Assembly (NCBI GenBank): GCA_009746045.1
Contig: RPFO01000589.1
Location: 1 to 40,000 of the forward strand
Origin: Mesostigma viride
Lineage: Eukaryota > Streptophyta > Mesostigmatophyceae > Mesostigmatales > Mesostigmataceae
DNA: 40,000 nt
Direction of reading: 5' to 3'
The position numbers and the translations under genes were made by a program. Shown here piece by piece: positions 20,901 through 34,011 of this stretch (position 1 is its first letter; every line of letters begins with the position of its first letter). Under the pieces are notes generated by a model. It ran no database searches. It was not told where the DNA came from and saw only the letters and a list, made by a program, of their open reading frames with translations.

Positions 20901-23900
20901 CTGCACACACACATACATACACCATGCACGCAAGGGGCGAGTGCAAAAACATGTACATACGCCGCGCACGCAAGGGGCAACTGCCCACACATGGACATAC
21001 ACCATGCACGCAAGGGGCGGCTGCACACACATGTACATCCACCGCGCACGCAAGGGGCGAGTGCACACACACGTACACACACCGCGCACGCAAGGGGCGG
21101 CTGCACACACACGTACACACACCATGCACGCAATTGCCGGCATGCACACACACGTACATCCACCGCGCACGCAAGGGGCAACTGCACGCACATGTACACA
21201 CACCGCGCACGCTTGGGGCAGCTGCACTCACATGTACACACACCGCGCACGCTTGGGGCGGCTGCACACACACGTACATACACCGCGCACGCAAGGGGCG
21301 GCTGCACTTACATGTACACACACCACGCACGCAAGGGGCGGCTGCACACACACGTACATACACCGCGCACGCAAGGACCGGCTCCACTCACATGTACATC
21401 CACCGCGCAACCACGGGGCGGCTGCACACACACGTACACACACCATGCACGCAATTGCCGGCATGCACACACACGTACATCCACCGCGCACGCAAGGGGC
21501 AACTGCACACACATGTACACACACCGCGCACGCTTGGGGCAGCTGCACTCACATGTACACACACCGCGCACGCTTGGGGCGGCTGCACACACACGTACAT
21601 ACACCGCGCACGCAAGGGGCGGCTGCACACATACGTACCTACACCGCGCACGCAAGGGGCGGCTGCACACACACTTACACTCACCATGCACGCAAGGGGC
21701 GGCTGCACACACACGTACATACACCGCGCACGCAAGGGACGGCTGCACACACACGTACATACACCGCACACGCAAGGGGCTGCTGCACACACACTTACAC
21801 ACAAAATGCACGCTTGGGGCGACGGCACTCACATGTACATACACCGCGCACGAAAGGGGTGGCTGCACACACACGTACATCCACCGCGCACGCAAGGGGC
21901 GGCTGCACACACACATACATACACCATGCACGCAAGGGGCGAGTGCAAAACATGTACATACGCCGCGCACGCAAGGGGCAACTGCCCACACATGGACATA
22001 CACCATGCACGCAAGGGGCGGCTGCACACACATGTACATCCACCGCGCACGCAAGGGGCGAGTGCACACACACGTACACACACCGCGCACGCAAGGGGCG
22101 GCTGCACACACACGTACACACACCATGCACGCAATTGCCGGCATGCACACACACGTACATCCACCGCGCACGCAAGGGGCAACTGCACACACATGTACAC
22201 ACACCGCGCACGCTTGGGGCAGCTGCACTCACATGTACACACACCGCGCACGCTTGGGGCGGCTGCACACACACGTTCATACACCGCGCACGCAAGGGGC
22301 GGCTGCACTTACATGTACACACACCACGCACGCAAGGGGCGGCTGCACACACACGTACATACACCGCGCACGCAAGGACCGGCTCCACTCACATGTACAT
22401 CCACCGCGCAACCACGGGGCGGCTGCACACACACGTACATACACCGCGCACGCAAGGGGCTGCTGCACACACACTTACACACAAAATGCACGCTTGGGGC
22501 GACGGCACTCACATGTACATACACCGCGCACGAAAGGGGTGGCTGCACACACACGTACATCCACCGCGCACGCAAGGGGCGGCTGCACACACACATACAT
22601 ACACCATGCACGCAAGGGGCGAGTGCAAAAACATGTACATACACCGCGCACGCAAGGGGCAACTGCCCACACATGGACATACACCATGCACGCAAGGGGC
22701 GGCTGCACACACATGTACATCCACCGCGCACGCAAGGGGCGAGTGCACACACACGTACACACACCGCGCACGCTTGGGGCGGCTGCACACACACGTACCT
22801 ACACCGCGCACGCAAGGGGCGGCTGCACACACACGTACATCCACCGCGCACGCAAGGGGCAACTGCACACACATGTACACACACCGCGCACGCTTGGGGC
22901 AGCTGCACTCACATGTACACACACCGCGCACGCAAGGGCCGGCTGCACACACACGTACATCCACCGCGCACGCAAGGGGCAACTGCACACACACGTACAT
23001 ACACCGCGCACGCAAGGGCCGGCTGCACACACACGTACATACACCGCGCACGCAAGGGGCAACTGCACACACACGTACACACACCATGCACGCAAGGGCC
23101 GGCTGCACTCACATGTACACACACCATGCACGCAAGGGCCGGCTGCACACACACTTACACACACAATGCACGCTTGGGGCAACGGCACTCACATGTACAT
23201 ACACCATGCACGCAAGGGGCGGCTGCACACACACGTACACACACCATGCACGCAAGGAGCGACTTCACGCACAGGTACACTCACCATGCACGCAAGGGGC
23301 GGCTGCACACACACGTACACACACCGTGCACGCAATTAAGGGACGGCTGCACACACACGTACATACACCGCGCACGCAAGGGGCAACGGCACTCACATGT
23401 ACATACACCATGCACGCAAGGAGCGGCTGCACACACACGTACATACACCGCGCACGCAAGGGGCGGCTGCACACATACGTACCTACACCGCGCACCCAAG
23501 GGGCGACTGCACACATACGTACCTACACCGCGCACGCAAGGGCCGGCTGCACACACACGTACACACACCATGCACGCAAGGGCCGGCTGCACACACACGT
23601 ACATACACCGCGCACGCTTGGGGCGGCTGCACACACACGTACCTACACCGCGCACGCAAGGGGCGGCTGCACACACACGTACATACACCGCGCACGCAAG
23701 GGGCAACTCCACTCACATGTACATCCACCGCGCAACCACGGGGCGGCTGCACACACACGTACATACACCGCGCACGCAAGGGGCTGCTGCACACACACTG
23801 ACACACAAAATGCACGCTTGGGGCGACGGCACTCACATGTACATACACCGCGCACGCAAGGGGCGGCTGCACATACACGTACACACACCGCGCACGCAAG

Positions 23901-26900
23901 GGGCGGCTGCACACACACGTACCTCCACCGCGCACGCAAGGGGCGGCTGCACACACACGTACATACACCGCGCACGCAATTAAGGGGAAACTGTCCACAC
24001 ATGGACATACACTGCGCACGGAAGGGGCGGCTGCATTAACACGTACATACACCGCGCACGCAAGGGGCGGCTGCACACACACGTACATACACCATGCACG
24101 CAAGGGGCGGCTGCACACACATGTACATCCACCGCGCACGCAAGGGGCGAGTGCACACACACGTACACACACCGCGCACGCAAGGGGCGGCTGCACACAC
24201 ACGTACACACACCATGCACGCAATTGCCGGCATGCACACACACGTACATCCACCGCGCACGCAAGGGGCAACTGCACACACATGTACACACACCGCGCAC
24301 GCTTGGGGCAGCTGCACTCACATGTACACACACCGCGCACGCAAGGGCCGGCTGCACACACACTTACATACACCGCGCACGCAAGGGGCAACTGCACACA
24401 CATGTACACACACCGCGCACGCAAGGGCCGGCTGCACACACACGTACATACACCGCGCACGCAAGGGGAAACTGCCCACACATGGACATACACTGCGCAC
24501 GCAAGGGGCGGCTGCATTAACACGTACATACACCGCGCACGCAAGGGCCGGCATGCACACACACGTACATACACCGCCCATGTAAGGGGCGGCTGCACAC
24601 ACACGTACACACACCATGCACGCAAGGGCCGGCATGCACACACAGTATACACACACCGCGCACGCAAGGGGCGGCTGCACACACACGTACATACACTGCG
24701 CACGCAAGGGGCTGCTGCACACACACTTACACTCACCATGCACGCAAGGGGCGGCTGCACACACACGTACATACACCGCGCACGCAAGGGACGGCTGCAC
24801 ACACACGTACATACACCGCGCACGCAAGGGGCAACTGCCCGCACATGTACATCCACCACGCACGCAATTAAGGGACGGCTGCACACACACGTACATACAC
24901 CGCGCACGCAAGGGGCAACGGCACTCACATGTACATACACCATGCACGCAAGGGGCGGCTGCACACACACGTACATACACCGCGCACGCAAGGGGCTGCT
25001 GCACACACACTTACACACACAATGCACGCAATTAGGGGCGACGGCACTCACATGTACATACTCTTGGGCGGCTGCACTCACATGTACATACACCGCGCAT
25101 GCAAGGGGCAACTGCACACACACGTACACACACCATGCACGCAAGGGCCGGCATGCACACACACGTACATACACTGCGCACGCAAGGGGCAACTGCACAC
25201 ACACGTACACACACCATGCACGGAAGGGACGGCTGCACTCACATGTACACACACCATGCACGCAAGGGCCGGCTGCACACACACGTACATACACCATGCA
25301 CGCAAGGGGCTGCACACACACTTACACACCACCTTGCACGCAAGGGCCGGCATGCACACACACTGGCATACACCGCGCACGCAAGGGGCGGCTGCACACA
25401 CGTACATACACCGCGCACGCAAGGGGCGAGTGCACACACACGTACACACACCGCGCACGCAATTAAGGGACGGCTGCACACACACGTACATACACCGCGC
25501 ACGCAAGGGGCAACGGCACTCACATGTACATCCACCATGCACGCAAGGGGCGGCTGCACACACACGTACACACACCATGCACGCAAGGACAAGGATTCAC
25601 ACACATGTACACACACAAAGCACGCAAGGGGCTGCTGCACACACACGTACATACACCGCGCACGCAAGGGGCGGCTGCACTCACATGTACACACACCACG
25701 CACGCAAGGGGCGGCTGCACACACACGTACATACACTGCGCACGCACGGGGCGACTGCACACACATGTACATAAACCATGCACGCAAGGGGCGGCTGCAC
25801 ACACATGTACATACACCGCGCACGCAAGGGGCGAGTGCAAACACATGTACATACACCGCGCACGCAAGGACAAGGATGCACACACATGTACATACACCGC
25901 GCACGCAAGGGGCGGCTGCACACACACGTACATACACCGCGCACGCAAGGGGCGAGTGCGCACACACGTACATACACCGCGCACGCAAGGGGCGGCTGCA
26001 CACACACGTACATACACCGCGCACGCACGGGGCCAGTGCAAGCACATGTACATACACCATGCACGCAAGGGGCGGCTGCACACACATGTACATACACCGC
26101 GCACGCAAGGGGCGAGTGCAAACACATGTACATACACCGCGCACGCAAGGGGCAACTGCCCGCACATGTACATCCACCGCACACGCAAGGGGCGGCTGCA
26201 CACACATGTACATACACCGCGCACGCAAGGGGCGGCTGCACACACACGTACATACACCGCGCACGCAAGGGGCGAGTGCGCACACACGTACATACACCGC
26301 GCACGCAAGGGGGGCTGCACACACACGTACATACACCGCGCACGCAAGGGGCCAGTGCAAGCACATGTACATACACCATGCACGCAAGGGCCGGCATGCA
26401 CAGAAACGTACATACACCGCGCACGCAAGGGGCTGCTGCACACACACGTACACACACCATGCACGCACGGGGCGGCTGCACACACACGTACATCCACTGC
26501 GCACGCACGGGGCCGGCGACTGCACACACATGTACATAAACCATGCACGCAAGGGGCGGCTGCACACACATGTACATCCACCGCGCACGCAAGGGGCGAG
26601 TGCAAACACATGTACATACACCGCGCACGCAAGGACAAGGATGCACACACATGTACATACACCGCGCACGCAAGGGGCGGCTGCACACGCACGTACATAC
26701 ACCGCGCACGCAAGGGGCGGCTGCACACACACGTACATACACCGCGCACGCACGGGGCCAGTGCAAGCACATGTACATACACCATGCACGCAAGGGGCGG
26801 CTGCACACACATGTACATACACCGCGCACGCAAGGGGCGAGTGCAAACACATGTACATACACCGCGCACGCAAGGGGCAACTGCCCGCACATGTACATCC

Positions 26901-26905
26901 ACCGC
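17960..26905 (+). repeat. 40-bp satellite array, block 4, with higher-order repeats
   Basis: The largest block, about 8.9 kb or some 223 monomers. The marker CTGCCCACACATGG lies at 18061, 19062, 19740, 20981, 21982 and 22663. The spacing series 1001, 678, 1241, 1001, 681 shows a higher-order unit of 2,920 bp (73 monomers) present about twice. From about 23,000 the variants become more mixed (AATTAAGGG insertions, GACAAGGATGC, GCGCACGCACGGGGCCAG), so the right part is older or less homogenised. It ends with ACCGC (26901-26905), the left duplication of element 2. ORFs up to 2,032 codons here are repeat by-products. Confidence 0.97.
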
Positions 26906-27283
26906 AGTTATGCAACACAAAGCTGGAATGCTCGGGCACTGCCAAATGGCGTGTGTGTGCGTGAACGACGAGACACCTTGGCATTAGGATAATGTGGCAC
27001 ATATACTGCTGGCCAGCCGTCAACGATGGCTGGCCAGACTTTGCGTAAGTTAAACTAACTTACTGATCCTGGACGGACTAACCTATCAGTTACAACCTGA
27101 TCTAGTCAGTCCTAACATGACAACTACAGTCCCGGTACTGAGGTACCGGCTCATCACATACTGAGTACAGCCACGTGTCCATGCCACGACTACTCTAGTC
27201 CAGCACCGTCCCAGTACCCAATTGGGCGCCGGCGGTGCTGGCACGTGTCCACTTAGGCTACAGGCGGGAGACTTAGACTAACT
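26906..27283 (-). repeat. 3' LTR of element 2
   Basis: 378 bp, bounded by AGTTA and TAACT. It contains a perfect 10-bp inverted repeat (CTGGCCAGCC at 27009 and GGCTGGCCAG at 27028, 9-base loop) and a second one, CCGGTAC-TGAG-GTACCGG, near 27134-27151. Either could form an RNA hairpin or a factor site. Confidence 0.95.
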
Positions 27284-27666
27284 CCCACTTTAAGTTTTCT
27301 TTGGGTTTCAACAGAAACACACATAGCCATCAAATGGACGCAGCCATTCCCAATGCCTTAAAAAACTGTCAGATAACCTACTAGGACCCAAAGGTCACCT
27401 CACACATGTACAAGAGATGCATTAAAAAGGCCCCATGTCTCAAGCATGGTTTCTTAACTGAGTGAGATGGGTGCTCCAGGCCCCAGCATGTCATGGTCAT
27501 CCAAACAAGTGTCTCACAAAATTTTATTCAATAAATAACACATTCATCATGTCCCAACTTTCTAGACCAGTGCTTCTCACTGTCAGAAAACTACCCAGCT
27601 GCCACTGCAGCCTTTCAGCTGCAGTATTAGGCAGGGGGTCATGGGCTAACATGTACAATGTGCCAG
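27284..27666 (-). other. 3' untranslated region and polypurine tract of element 2
   Basis: 383 bp between the end of pol and the 3' LTR. On the minus strand the bases just before the LTR read AAAGAAAACTTAAAGTGGG, a fair polypurine tract. No coding sequence was seen. Confidence 0.6.
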
Positions 27667-30600
27667 TCACTTCAGACTGTAACCAGGGTTCATCAACCCA
27701 TACAAGACCTGGTATTGTGGTCCTGCTGCTTGTGGCACCTTGGTCAGTGCATCTGCAGCATTGTCTTTGTCCCTGACGTGGGCTTTAGACTCCAGGTACT
27801 TGCATTCCTGTTTTAGCACAATCCAATCCAGGTCCGAGTGTACAGCCAAAGGATTGGCAAGGAAAGAGATGATAGATTGAGAGTCAGTCAGCAAATGTGC
27901 TTTCACTCCTGCAGAGCTACCAGCCTGGTGTTGAAGCCAGACCAGCAAGTGATTGAGATACCTTGCATGCAAGACAGAAGATACCACAGCCCTGCATTCA
28001 GCTACATTGCTACTCACAGCTTTCCTCTTGTGCAATCTACTGAACCAGGAGACTAGTGACTTCTTCCCACCTTGGTTATGCAGGAAAAACAATCCAGCCT
28101 CTCTGGCTTGAACCTTGGTAACTACCCTGGACTCCATTGAACTATCCATCATGCACGTGATGTGAATGGGAGTAAACAGGTCCAGTGAGTGAAGCATCAA
28201 AGGTGGACCATCATGCAACAACTGCTTGATTGCCCGTGCTCCTACCTCCTGTAGTACCTCATCATCTACCCTGCTCACAAAAGCCAGGTGGGGTGCACAT
28301 GTAGCACATAGCCAACCAAGCTTGCCTCTAATGGTAGGGCACATGTCAGGGGTGATGTGAACAGGCAGGACATCCAGACAAGACTTAATGTATTCAGCAG
28401 AGGCCTGCATGGAACAAACCCAGCTGCCCTGCTGCTGCAGCAACTCAAGCATCATGCCACAGAACTTGACTGGCTCCTTGCCCAGCTCTAGCTGCTTGCC
28501 AATCTCAAAACTGGCAGACACCTGAGCTATGAAAGCATCCACTGCAGCTCTAGGACCTGAGATTAACTGATCATCCCCATGCCAGACAAACATCATCATT
28601 CCATCAGGGTGTGGGATGACAAACAGGCAAGGGTCAATGTCATCATAGGTGGCCCCTAGCTTCATGAATACCTCCTGTGCAGACAGCCTAAAAATTTTTG
28701 GAGCTGACTGCAACCCTTCAACCCCCAGGTTTGGCCTCAACAAGGGTTGAACAATATCCCTGTGCCACACCTTAGGAGTATTCACCACGTATACCTGACC
28801 TCTCCAGACCTGCTGTGCTATGGCAGGGTCCCCCTTTAGAAAGGCTCTTTTGATATCTGTGGCTTTACACACATAATCCTTCCCTGTATTAAGCTGATGC
28901 AAAAACAAGGAAAGCAACACCTTGAGAGACGTTTGCTGAATACCAGGAGTATAAAGCTCAGCCTCTGTCAGCTCTGTAGAGCCCCTGAACTCAGTAACAC
29001 ATGGCCTAGCATGGAAAATGGGTGGTCCCCCATCAGCCTGAGGTTTATGCTTGCACACAAACTTTAACCTTAGCTTCTTGGCCCAGCTGGCATAGCATCA
29101 AGAGGAGTCACAGGTGGTGTGTGTGTGGGACTACGTGCATCTGGAACAACCCACTCCTCCCTGGCTTTGGTAAAAGCCTCAAGCCACTTAAGAAACCCAA
29201 TCTGCGTCTGGCAGTCCCGTACAATATCATCATAGGACAGGGGAGACATGGATGCAACATCCCATCTACCAAGCCCAAACGCTGAAGGGTGTAGCTTTTG
29301 AGAGTGTATGAGGTCCTCCACACACGGTTCCTGACCTGGGAGGTACTTGGGCTTAACTGCATTGATGGCAGCATCCAACCCAGTGCTAATCTGGCTCAAA
29401 GGGATTTTAAAATGATCTAGAGGCACCTGTCCTACCCCTGCCACACTCAACCTCCCAGCTGAGATGACAACACCAGGGTAAGATACAAAAGGTTCCCCTA
29501 ACAGGGCATTCCCTGAGTAGCCCTCAACCACCTGAAATGGAGTGGGCATACCCAAGATTTGAATGCTCACCTGACCTTTGACCTGCATTTTGGTTTTGCC
29601 TGAAAAATCTGACACTCTAGCCCATGGTGAGGCCTTCATTTTCAGACCAGATACAGCTTCTGCACTGATGATACTCACCTGTGCTTGGGTGTCTACAGCC
29701 AAAATACTAGGATCTTGACCTGCATCCCCTACAGCATTGACCTGTGCTGTACCTGTTGCCACAACTGCTTTAGTGTTGTGTGCCTTGTGCAAGGCCTTAA
29801 GAATCTCAGCAAATGACTTCCTGGGAACGACAGGATCTGCTCTGTTTTGTGACTCCTCCAGGTGTGAGGGAGGTGCTACCTGCTGCTCACCCTGTGCACC
29901 GTCCTCCTGCCCAGGTGGACTATTGGGTTGTAGTGGGGCTGCACTACTGAGGAACACAGGAGCTTCTACTGTGGTGCTAGTGCTTGCATCAATGACGTCC
30001 TTAGCCAATTCATTGGGTGAGATCAATCCACCAGACTCCTGCTCTGAATCCATGTCCAAGAATTCTACCCCTGACACGTCTGCCAGTGGTGGGTAATAAA
30101 GCTTGAGTCTATGCTTGCTGACCACACGCTCTCTGTCATGTTGTATAGTGACTGCAGTCCCTTCTTCATGAATTTTGGTGACTACAGCTGGACCGTGCCA
30201 TCTGGCAGAGTGTGCTCTTCCTCTGTCACCCTCTCTGAAAAATAACACATGGTCCCCCACTTCAAACACAGGCCTGGCATTGTTTTTGTCTTTCTTTGCC
30301 AGCAACTTGGCTAAGTGCTGCCTTTGTGTGTTGTAGTGAGTGTGTACCTCTGAAGCATAGCTGCCTGACTGAAGGCCAGTTGGGGTGATTTCCCCAAAAG
30401 GTGAGGACATTATTGGTTTGGCGTTTAGCTGGGTAGTCACCCCTGCTGCCCAAGATGCCCTGTCAGCATAGCTACCAGAGTCAGCCAACCTGGATGGCAT
30501 TTTTCTTATCACATCCCTGATGGCTCTCATGGTACGTTCTACCAACCCCTGACGTTCATGATCTTGAGCCCCAGACACTTCTATCTTGGGCAGGTCATTC

Positions 30601-31400
30601 CTGTCCTGGATGCAGAGAAACTGCTGATCCAGCATTACTTTTTCAATGGGGTGAAAACGTGCCAAGGCTATCTGTAAAGCTCTGTGCAGCTGCTCTTTAT
30701 CCATCCCAGGCAGGGGCTCCACTACCACAAACCTTGACCAGGCATCCTTTATGACTAGGTAGTATACCGTGTCCTTCACCACGTGTATAACATCCCCAAC
30801 CAGTTTGCCTCTAGCCAGTGGTGGTGTGGCCACATGCCATTTTCTGGGCTTAGGAGCATATAGCTGACATTGCTCACAGTGCTTACGTACGTGCCTGCAC
30901 ATCTGTTCCAGATCATGGCCTTGTATTTTATTGGCTAGCCTTTCAGCCACAGCCTCATGGCCCATAACCTTGTGCAGTTGCTCTGCTAGAGCACCATACG
31001 TGATTACCTTTTCTGCTGCTGCACTAAGGGAAGCTATGGTGGGGTCACGCATCATGTGTGACAGTGTCATGTCATATGCCACTTCCCAATCCACATCATC
31101 ACACTCAGGCAACACTTGGCAGACAGAAGGTAACAGGAAACCATTTGTGAAAAATGGTGAGGGTAGCTTACAGGTGTCACCCTGGTCTGCCGCCCCCGCG
31201 CGGTTGTAGCGCCCTGGCGTGGTCTTGTTGTGCCTGGGTGCCGTGCAGCGCGCTCCTGCTGCAATGGGGTGACGTGTTTTCCAGCATCCAGGACAAACAT
31301 CAACGTCAGAACCATAGTCGGGTTTGCCTTTCCAGCAGTCATCTTTTAGGTGCCCCTTACAAAGGCACCTAGTGCAATGCTTGGTGGGGTCATGAGGCAA
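27667..31400 (-). pseudogene. pol: pol of element 2: zinc knuckle end, integrase, retropepsin-like, RT, RNase H (one frameshift)
   Basis: The first part (31400-29070) opens with a CCHC knuckle (CTRCLCKGHLKDDC) and a CPGC cysteine pair. Integrase follows with HX4HX26CX2C, and D, D, E (D-51-D-29-E) around 30792, 30628 and 30539. Its C-terminal module has RWHGPAVVTKIHEEG and HRLKLYYP, like a GPY/F domain. The retropepsin-like domain has AVDTQAQVSII (Asp near 29692) and ALLGEPF. The frame then breaks near 29060-29070 and resumes in 29058-27667 with KLRLKFV, DIKRAFLKG, WHGDD (about 28572) and RNase H motifs MMDSS, AECRA, TDSQS and NAADALTK. Catalytic residues of INT, RT and RNase H are present. 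Confidence 0.88.
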
Positions 31401-32184
31401 CCTCTTGTCCCCCCCTGCTGGCTTAGCACCCCCTGGCTTGCTAGCTCCCCCACTTTGTTTTCTGTTTTTATTGTTATTGTTCTTTCCCCCCCCTTGTTTC
31501 CACCTCCCCCACTTTTGTTGTTTTTGTTTTTATCCCCCCCATTACCGCCTTTACCTGGGCTACCAGCGACTGCATCTGCTTCTTGGAGAGCCCCGTACCT
31601 GAGGCTTCCTCCCCCTTTACCTGCTTCACCTTTCCCTCCTTGGCTGCAGCAGCAAACGGCTCTAGGCATTGCTGCACATAGGCCATTGCCTTCCTAAAGT
31701 CCTCCCACTTATCCTTTAGACCTGCCAGGATTACTGACAGGGTGGTGGGGTCCAGTTCTGCCTTTTGTAGCCATAGGTGTACTAGGTACTTGGCATTGAG
31801 CTTCTTCAGCTCCTCATCTCCCTCTATGTACATGACATATTTTTTGTTGTCACTCACATAGTCACGCTTATTGACCTTATAGGCCTCTATCCACTGGAAG
31901 CCCTTAAGCACTTCTAAGTGCTCCCCCGTGGTAACAAGTGCCCTAAGATCAACCATGAACTGCGCCCACAACACATTTTCTGCCACGTCTACCCCGCTGC
32001 TGGCACGCTTTTGGTACAATTGTACCAACTGCTGGATAGGCTTGGCAGATTGATGGATGGGTGTGGACGCACGTAGAGAGGCAAACCAATCACGGACATT
32101 GTCGCTAGCATATGCATGTGACAACTTAAACAACCACTCCCTAGCTTCGTCCTGGGTGTGGCCCTCTGGCAAACCCGGAAACAC
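31401..32184 (-). pseudogene. gag: gag core of element 2
   Basis: The piece read from 32184 starts in mid-protein (GTG, VFPGLPEGHTQDEA). It is a mostly helical, Trp/Leu-rich segment of about 235 residues that fits a Copia Gag (UBN2-like) core, which forms the particle shell. It then meets a Gly/Asn/Lys-rich linker where runs of seven to eight G cause two frame changes (31480-31560) before the zinc knuckle in the pol frame. The upstream junction near 32195 is in a run of six A: reading one base back joins DPKKKEDKLVFPG to the preceding ORF. The heptamer there is not a canonical -1 slippery site, so an indel is likelier than programmed shifting. Confidence 0.7.
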
Positions 32185-33905
32185 TAGCTTGTCCTCTTTC
32201 TTTTTTGGATCAAACCTGGGCCTAGCAAGGCCATGTTGGAGGTTGTTGTCGTTCCTGCAGTTGGTGGCTGCTGCTGCTGCTGTTGCTGTTGCTGCTGCTG
32301 CTGCCGCTCCCCGCCCTCGTGCCGTGTTGGTGCAGACTCCTGGGTGCCATGTCCACCCCCGCCCTGGTTTCCCCCCCTCTCCCCGTCATCCGCCCCCTCG
32401 TCCCTCCTCCGCTTTGGCTGGGGTGCGCATGCCTCTGCCTGCGCCCTTCGCTTGGCCGGCTTCAGCGATGCCACTAGCCTGGCCACCGTGTCGGCCAACG
32501 TCGCCTGCTCGCCTGGAGACAGCGGGGTATCTGCTTCCAGCATGGCTTGCGCCAGCTGAAGCTGATCAATGAGGTCCTCCCTGTTGGACAGGTTAGACGG
32601 TCCGGCTTCACCAGGCTGCCTGTAAACACGCGTGCGTGCGGCAGTGCCATCACGGTTGGTGATGGTCTTCTTAGGCTGCGACAAATAATAAAACATTTGG
32701 CTTGCAGAAACATCCTCATCCGGCCCAAGGCCAAACTCGACTCTCACCGCTTCACCAAGCGGTCCCCTCACCGCTGACTTACGTGCATGCTTGAGCATGC
32801 GTCGTCGCTGCTTCAGGATGCGCTGCTCCATCCTTCCCACATTGGCTTCCCACCTTGCCAGCGAGCGTCTGTAACCGTTCCTGCGCCTCCGGCCTGCCAG
32901 GCGCCTCCAGCTCAGCCATATGCTGCAGCTTCATCGCCTGCGCCTTTTTCCACACCCTGAGTTCGCGGACCATCCGGTCCCGGCGCACCTGGGTGATCGA
33001 CATTTTGAGCTTGATGCGCTCCGTCAGCGCGATTTGCCTCACCCTCTCCGCATGCTCGCGCTCCTTCTTGGCCTCTGCCGCGGCCCTCCGCGCCTGCCGA
33101 CGCTGCTTGTCGGCGATGAACGTCGCCATGCGCTTCTGCGCCTCACGCTCCCGCGCCGTCATGGCTGGGGTCATGAGGATCTCGTCCTCAGCAGATGCCC
33201 CCGACGGACCTGTCAAAGAGAACTCCGACTCCTGATGCACACCTAGGTGTACCTTCGGCTCACGAGACCGACGCAAACTTTTAAAACATGCAAGGTCCCC
33301 CCGACGCATCACCTCAAACTGCTCCTCGCCAGAAGCCAGCTCACTGCTCTGAAACAACGCCCGGCGCACGTTCTCAGCATCCGCCCTCTGCTGGGCGCGA
33401 GCACGTGCGTGCGTGTCCGCGCGCCGAAGCTCCCGCTCCTCGCGCTCAGCCATCGCCCTAGCGAGGCCTTCATCCGCAGCCACCTGTCGCGAGCGTGCGT
33501 CGTCCTGCTCCTCGGCTGAGGAACCAGGCTGGAGCCCATACAGCTCCATGGACTCCTCCTCTGCAGGAGGTGCCGACGGTCCAACCCCCGCCGCTGCAGC
33601 TGTCGGGGCGTAAGGAGGCCCCTCGGCCTGTTGACCACAGGCGTGGATCCCCTCCCCTGCGGATACAGGGGAACTCGCAGCACCGCACTGCTGTACGAAC
33701 CCTCGGACAAGTGTCCCGACGACGACGTGTCCGACGTCGTCGGATCAGCCTCCATGGACTGGTTAAAGCTCCTCGCCGCCCGCTCAATCTCTGCCTGGGC
33801 GGCAAGCTCCGAGTCTGACGTCCCCGACGATGAGGACGTCGGGGAGCTCGACCGGCTCCTAGGGCGCATTGGAGCCTTACCCTTGTTGCTGTTGGGGTTA
33901 GACAT
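32185..33905 (-). pseudogene. ORF1 / N-terminal Gag extension of element 2 (three reading frames)
   Basis: The likely start is ATG 33905 (MSNPNSNKGKAPM), 107 bases inside the 5' LTR. Coding sequence runs in one frame to about 33600 (Ser-rich, acidic). A second frame runs to about 32870 (long charged helix rich in Arg, Glu, Ala and Lys, probably coiled coil, about 33480-32880). A third runs to 32185 (basic KQRRRMLKHARK, then Gly-rich and a polyglutamine tract). Frame changes lie near 33600 and 32870. The position corresponds to ORF1 of element 1. Role is unknown; nucleic-acid or particle binding is a guess from the basic and coiled-coil parts. Confidence 0.6.
32262..32306 (-). repeat. polyglutamine-encoding CAG/CAA repeat
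   Basis: A trinucleotide run (CTG/TTG on the plus strand) encodes about 12-13 consecutive glutamines in the third frame of the ORF1 region of element 2. Such tracts vary in length between copies and can serve as a marker of element lineages. Confidence 0.85.
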
Positions 33906-34011
33906 TTTTTCAAAAAAAACTGGAGGTCGAAAAATGGAATGGGTTGTTTTGTTCGCGAAAAACGAACGCTCGTCGTCTTGTTGTGTGTATGTTTTTGGAG
34001 TTTTTAATGCA

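Noticed and set aside
17941-24039. Very long ORF (over 2,000 codons) and dozens of similar ORFs on both strands in the satellite blocks
   Set aside because: They follow from a stop-poor 40-bp repeat read in every frame, have no proper start context, and all forward frames give the same repeat; no evidence of a protein gene.
32184-32200. Programmed -1 frameshift at the A6 run in element 2
   Set aside because: The heptamer in the zero frame does not fit X XXY YYZ, and many other breaks in the element suggest plain indels.
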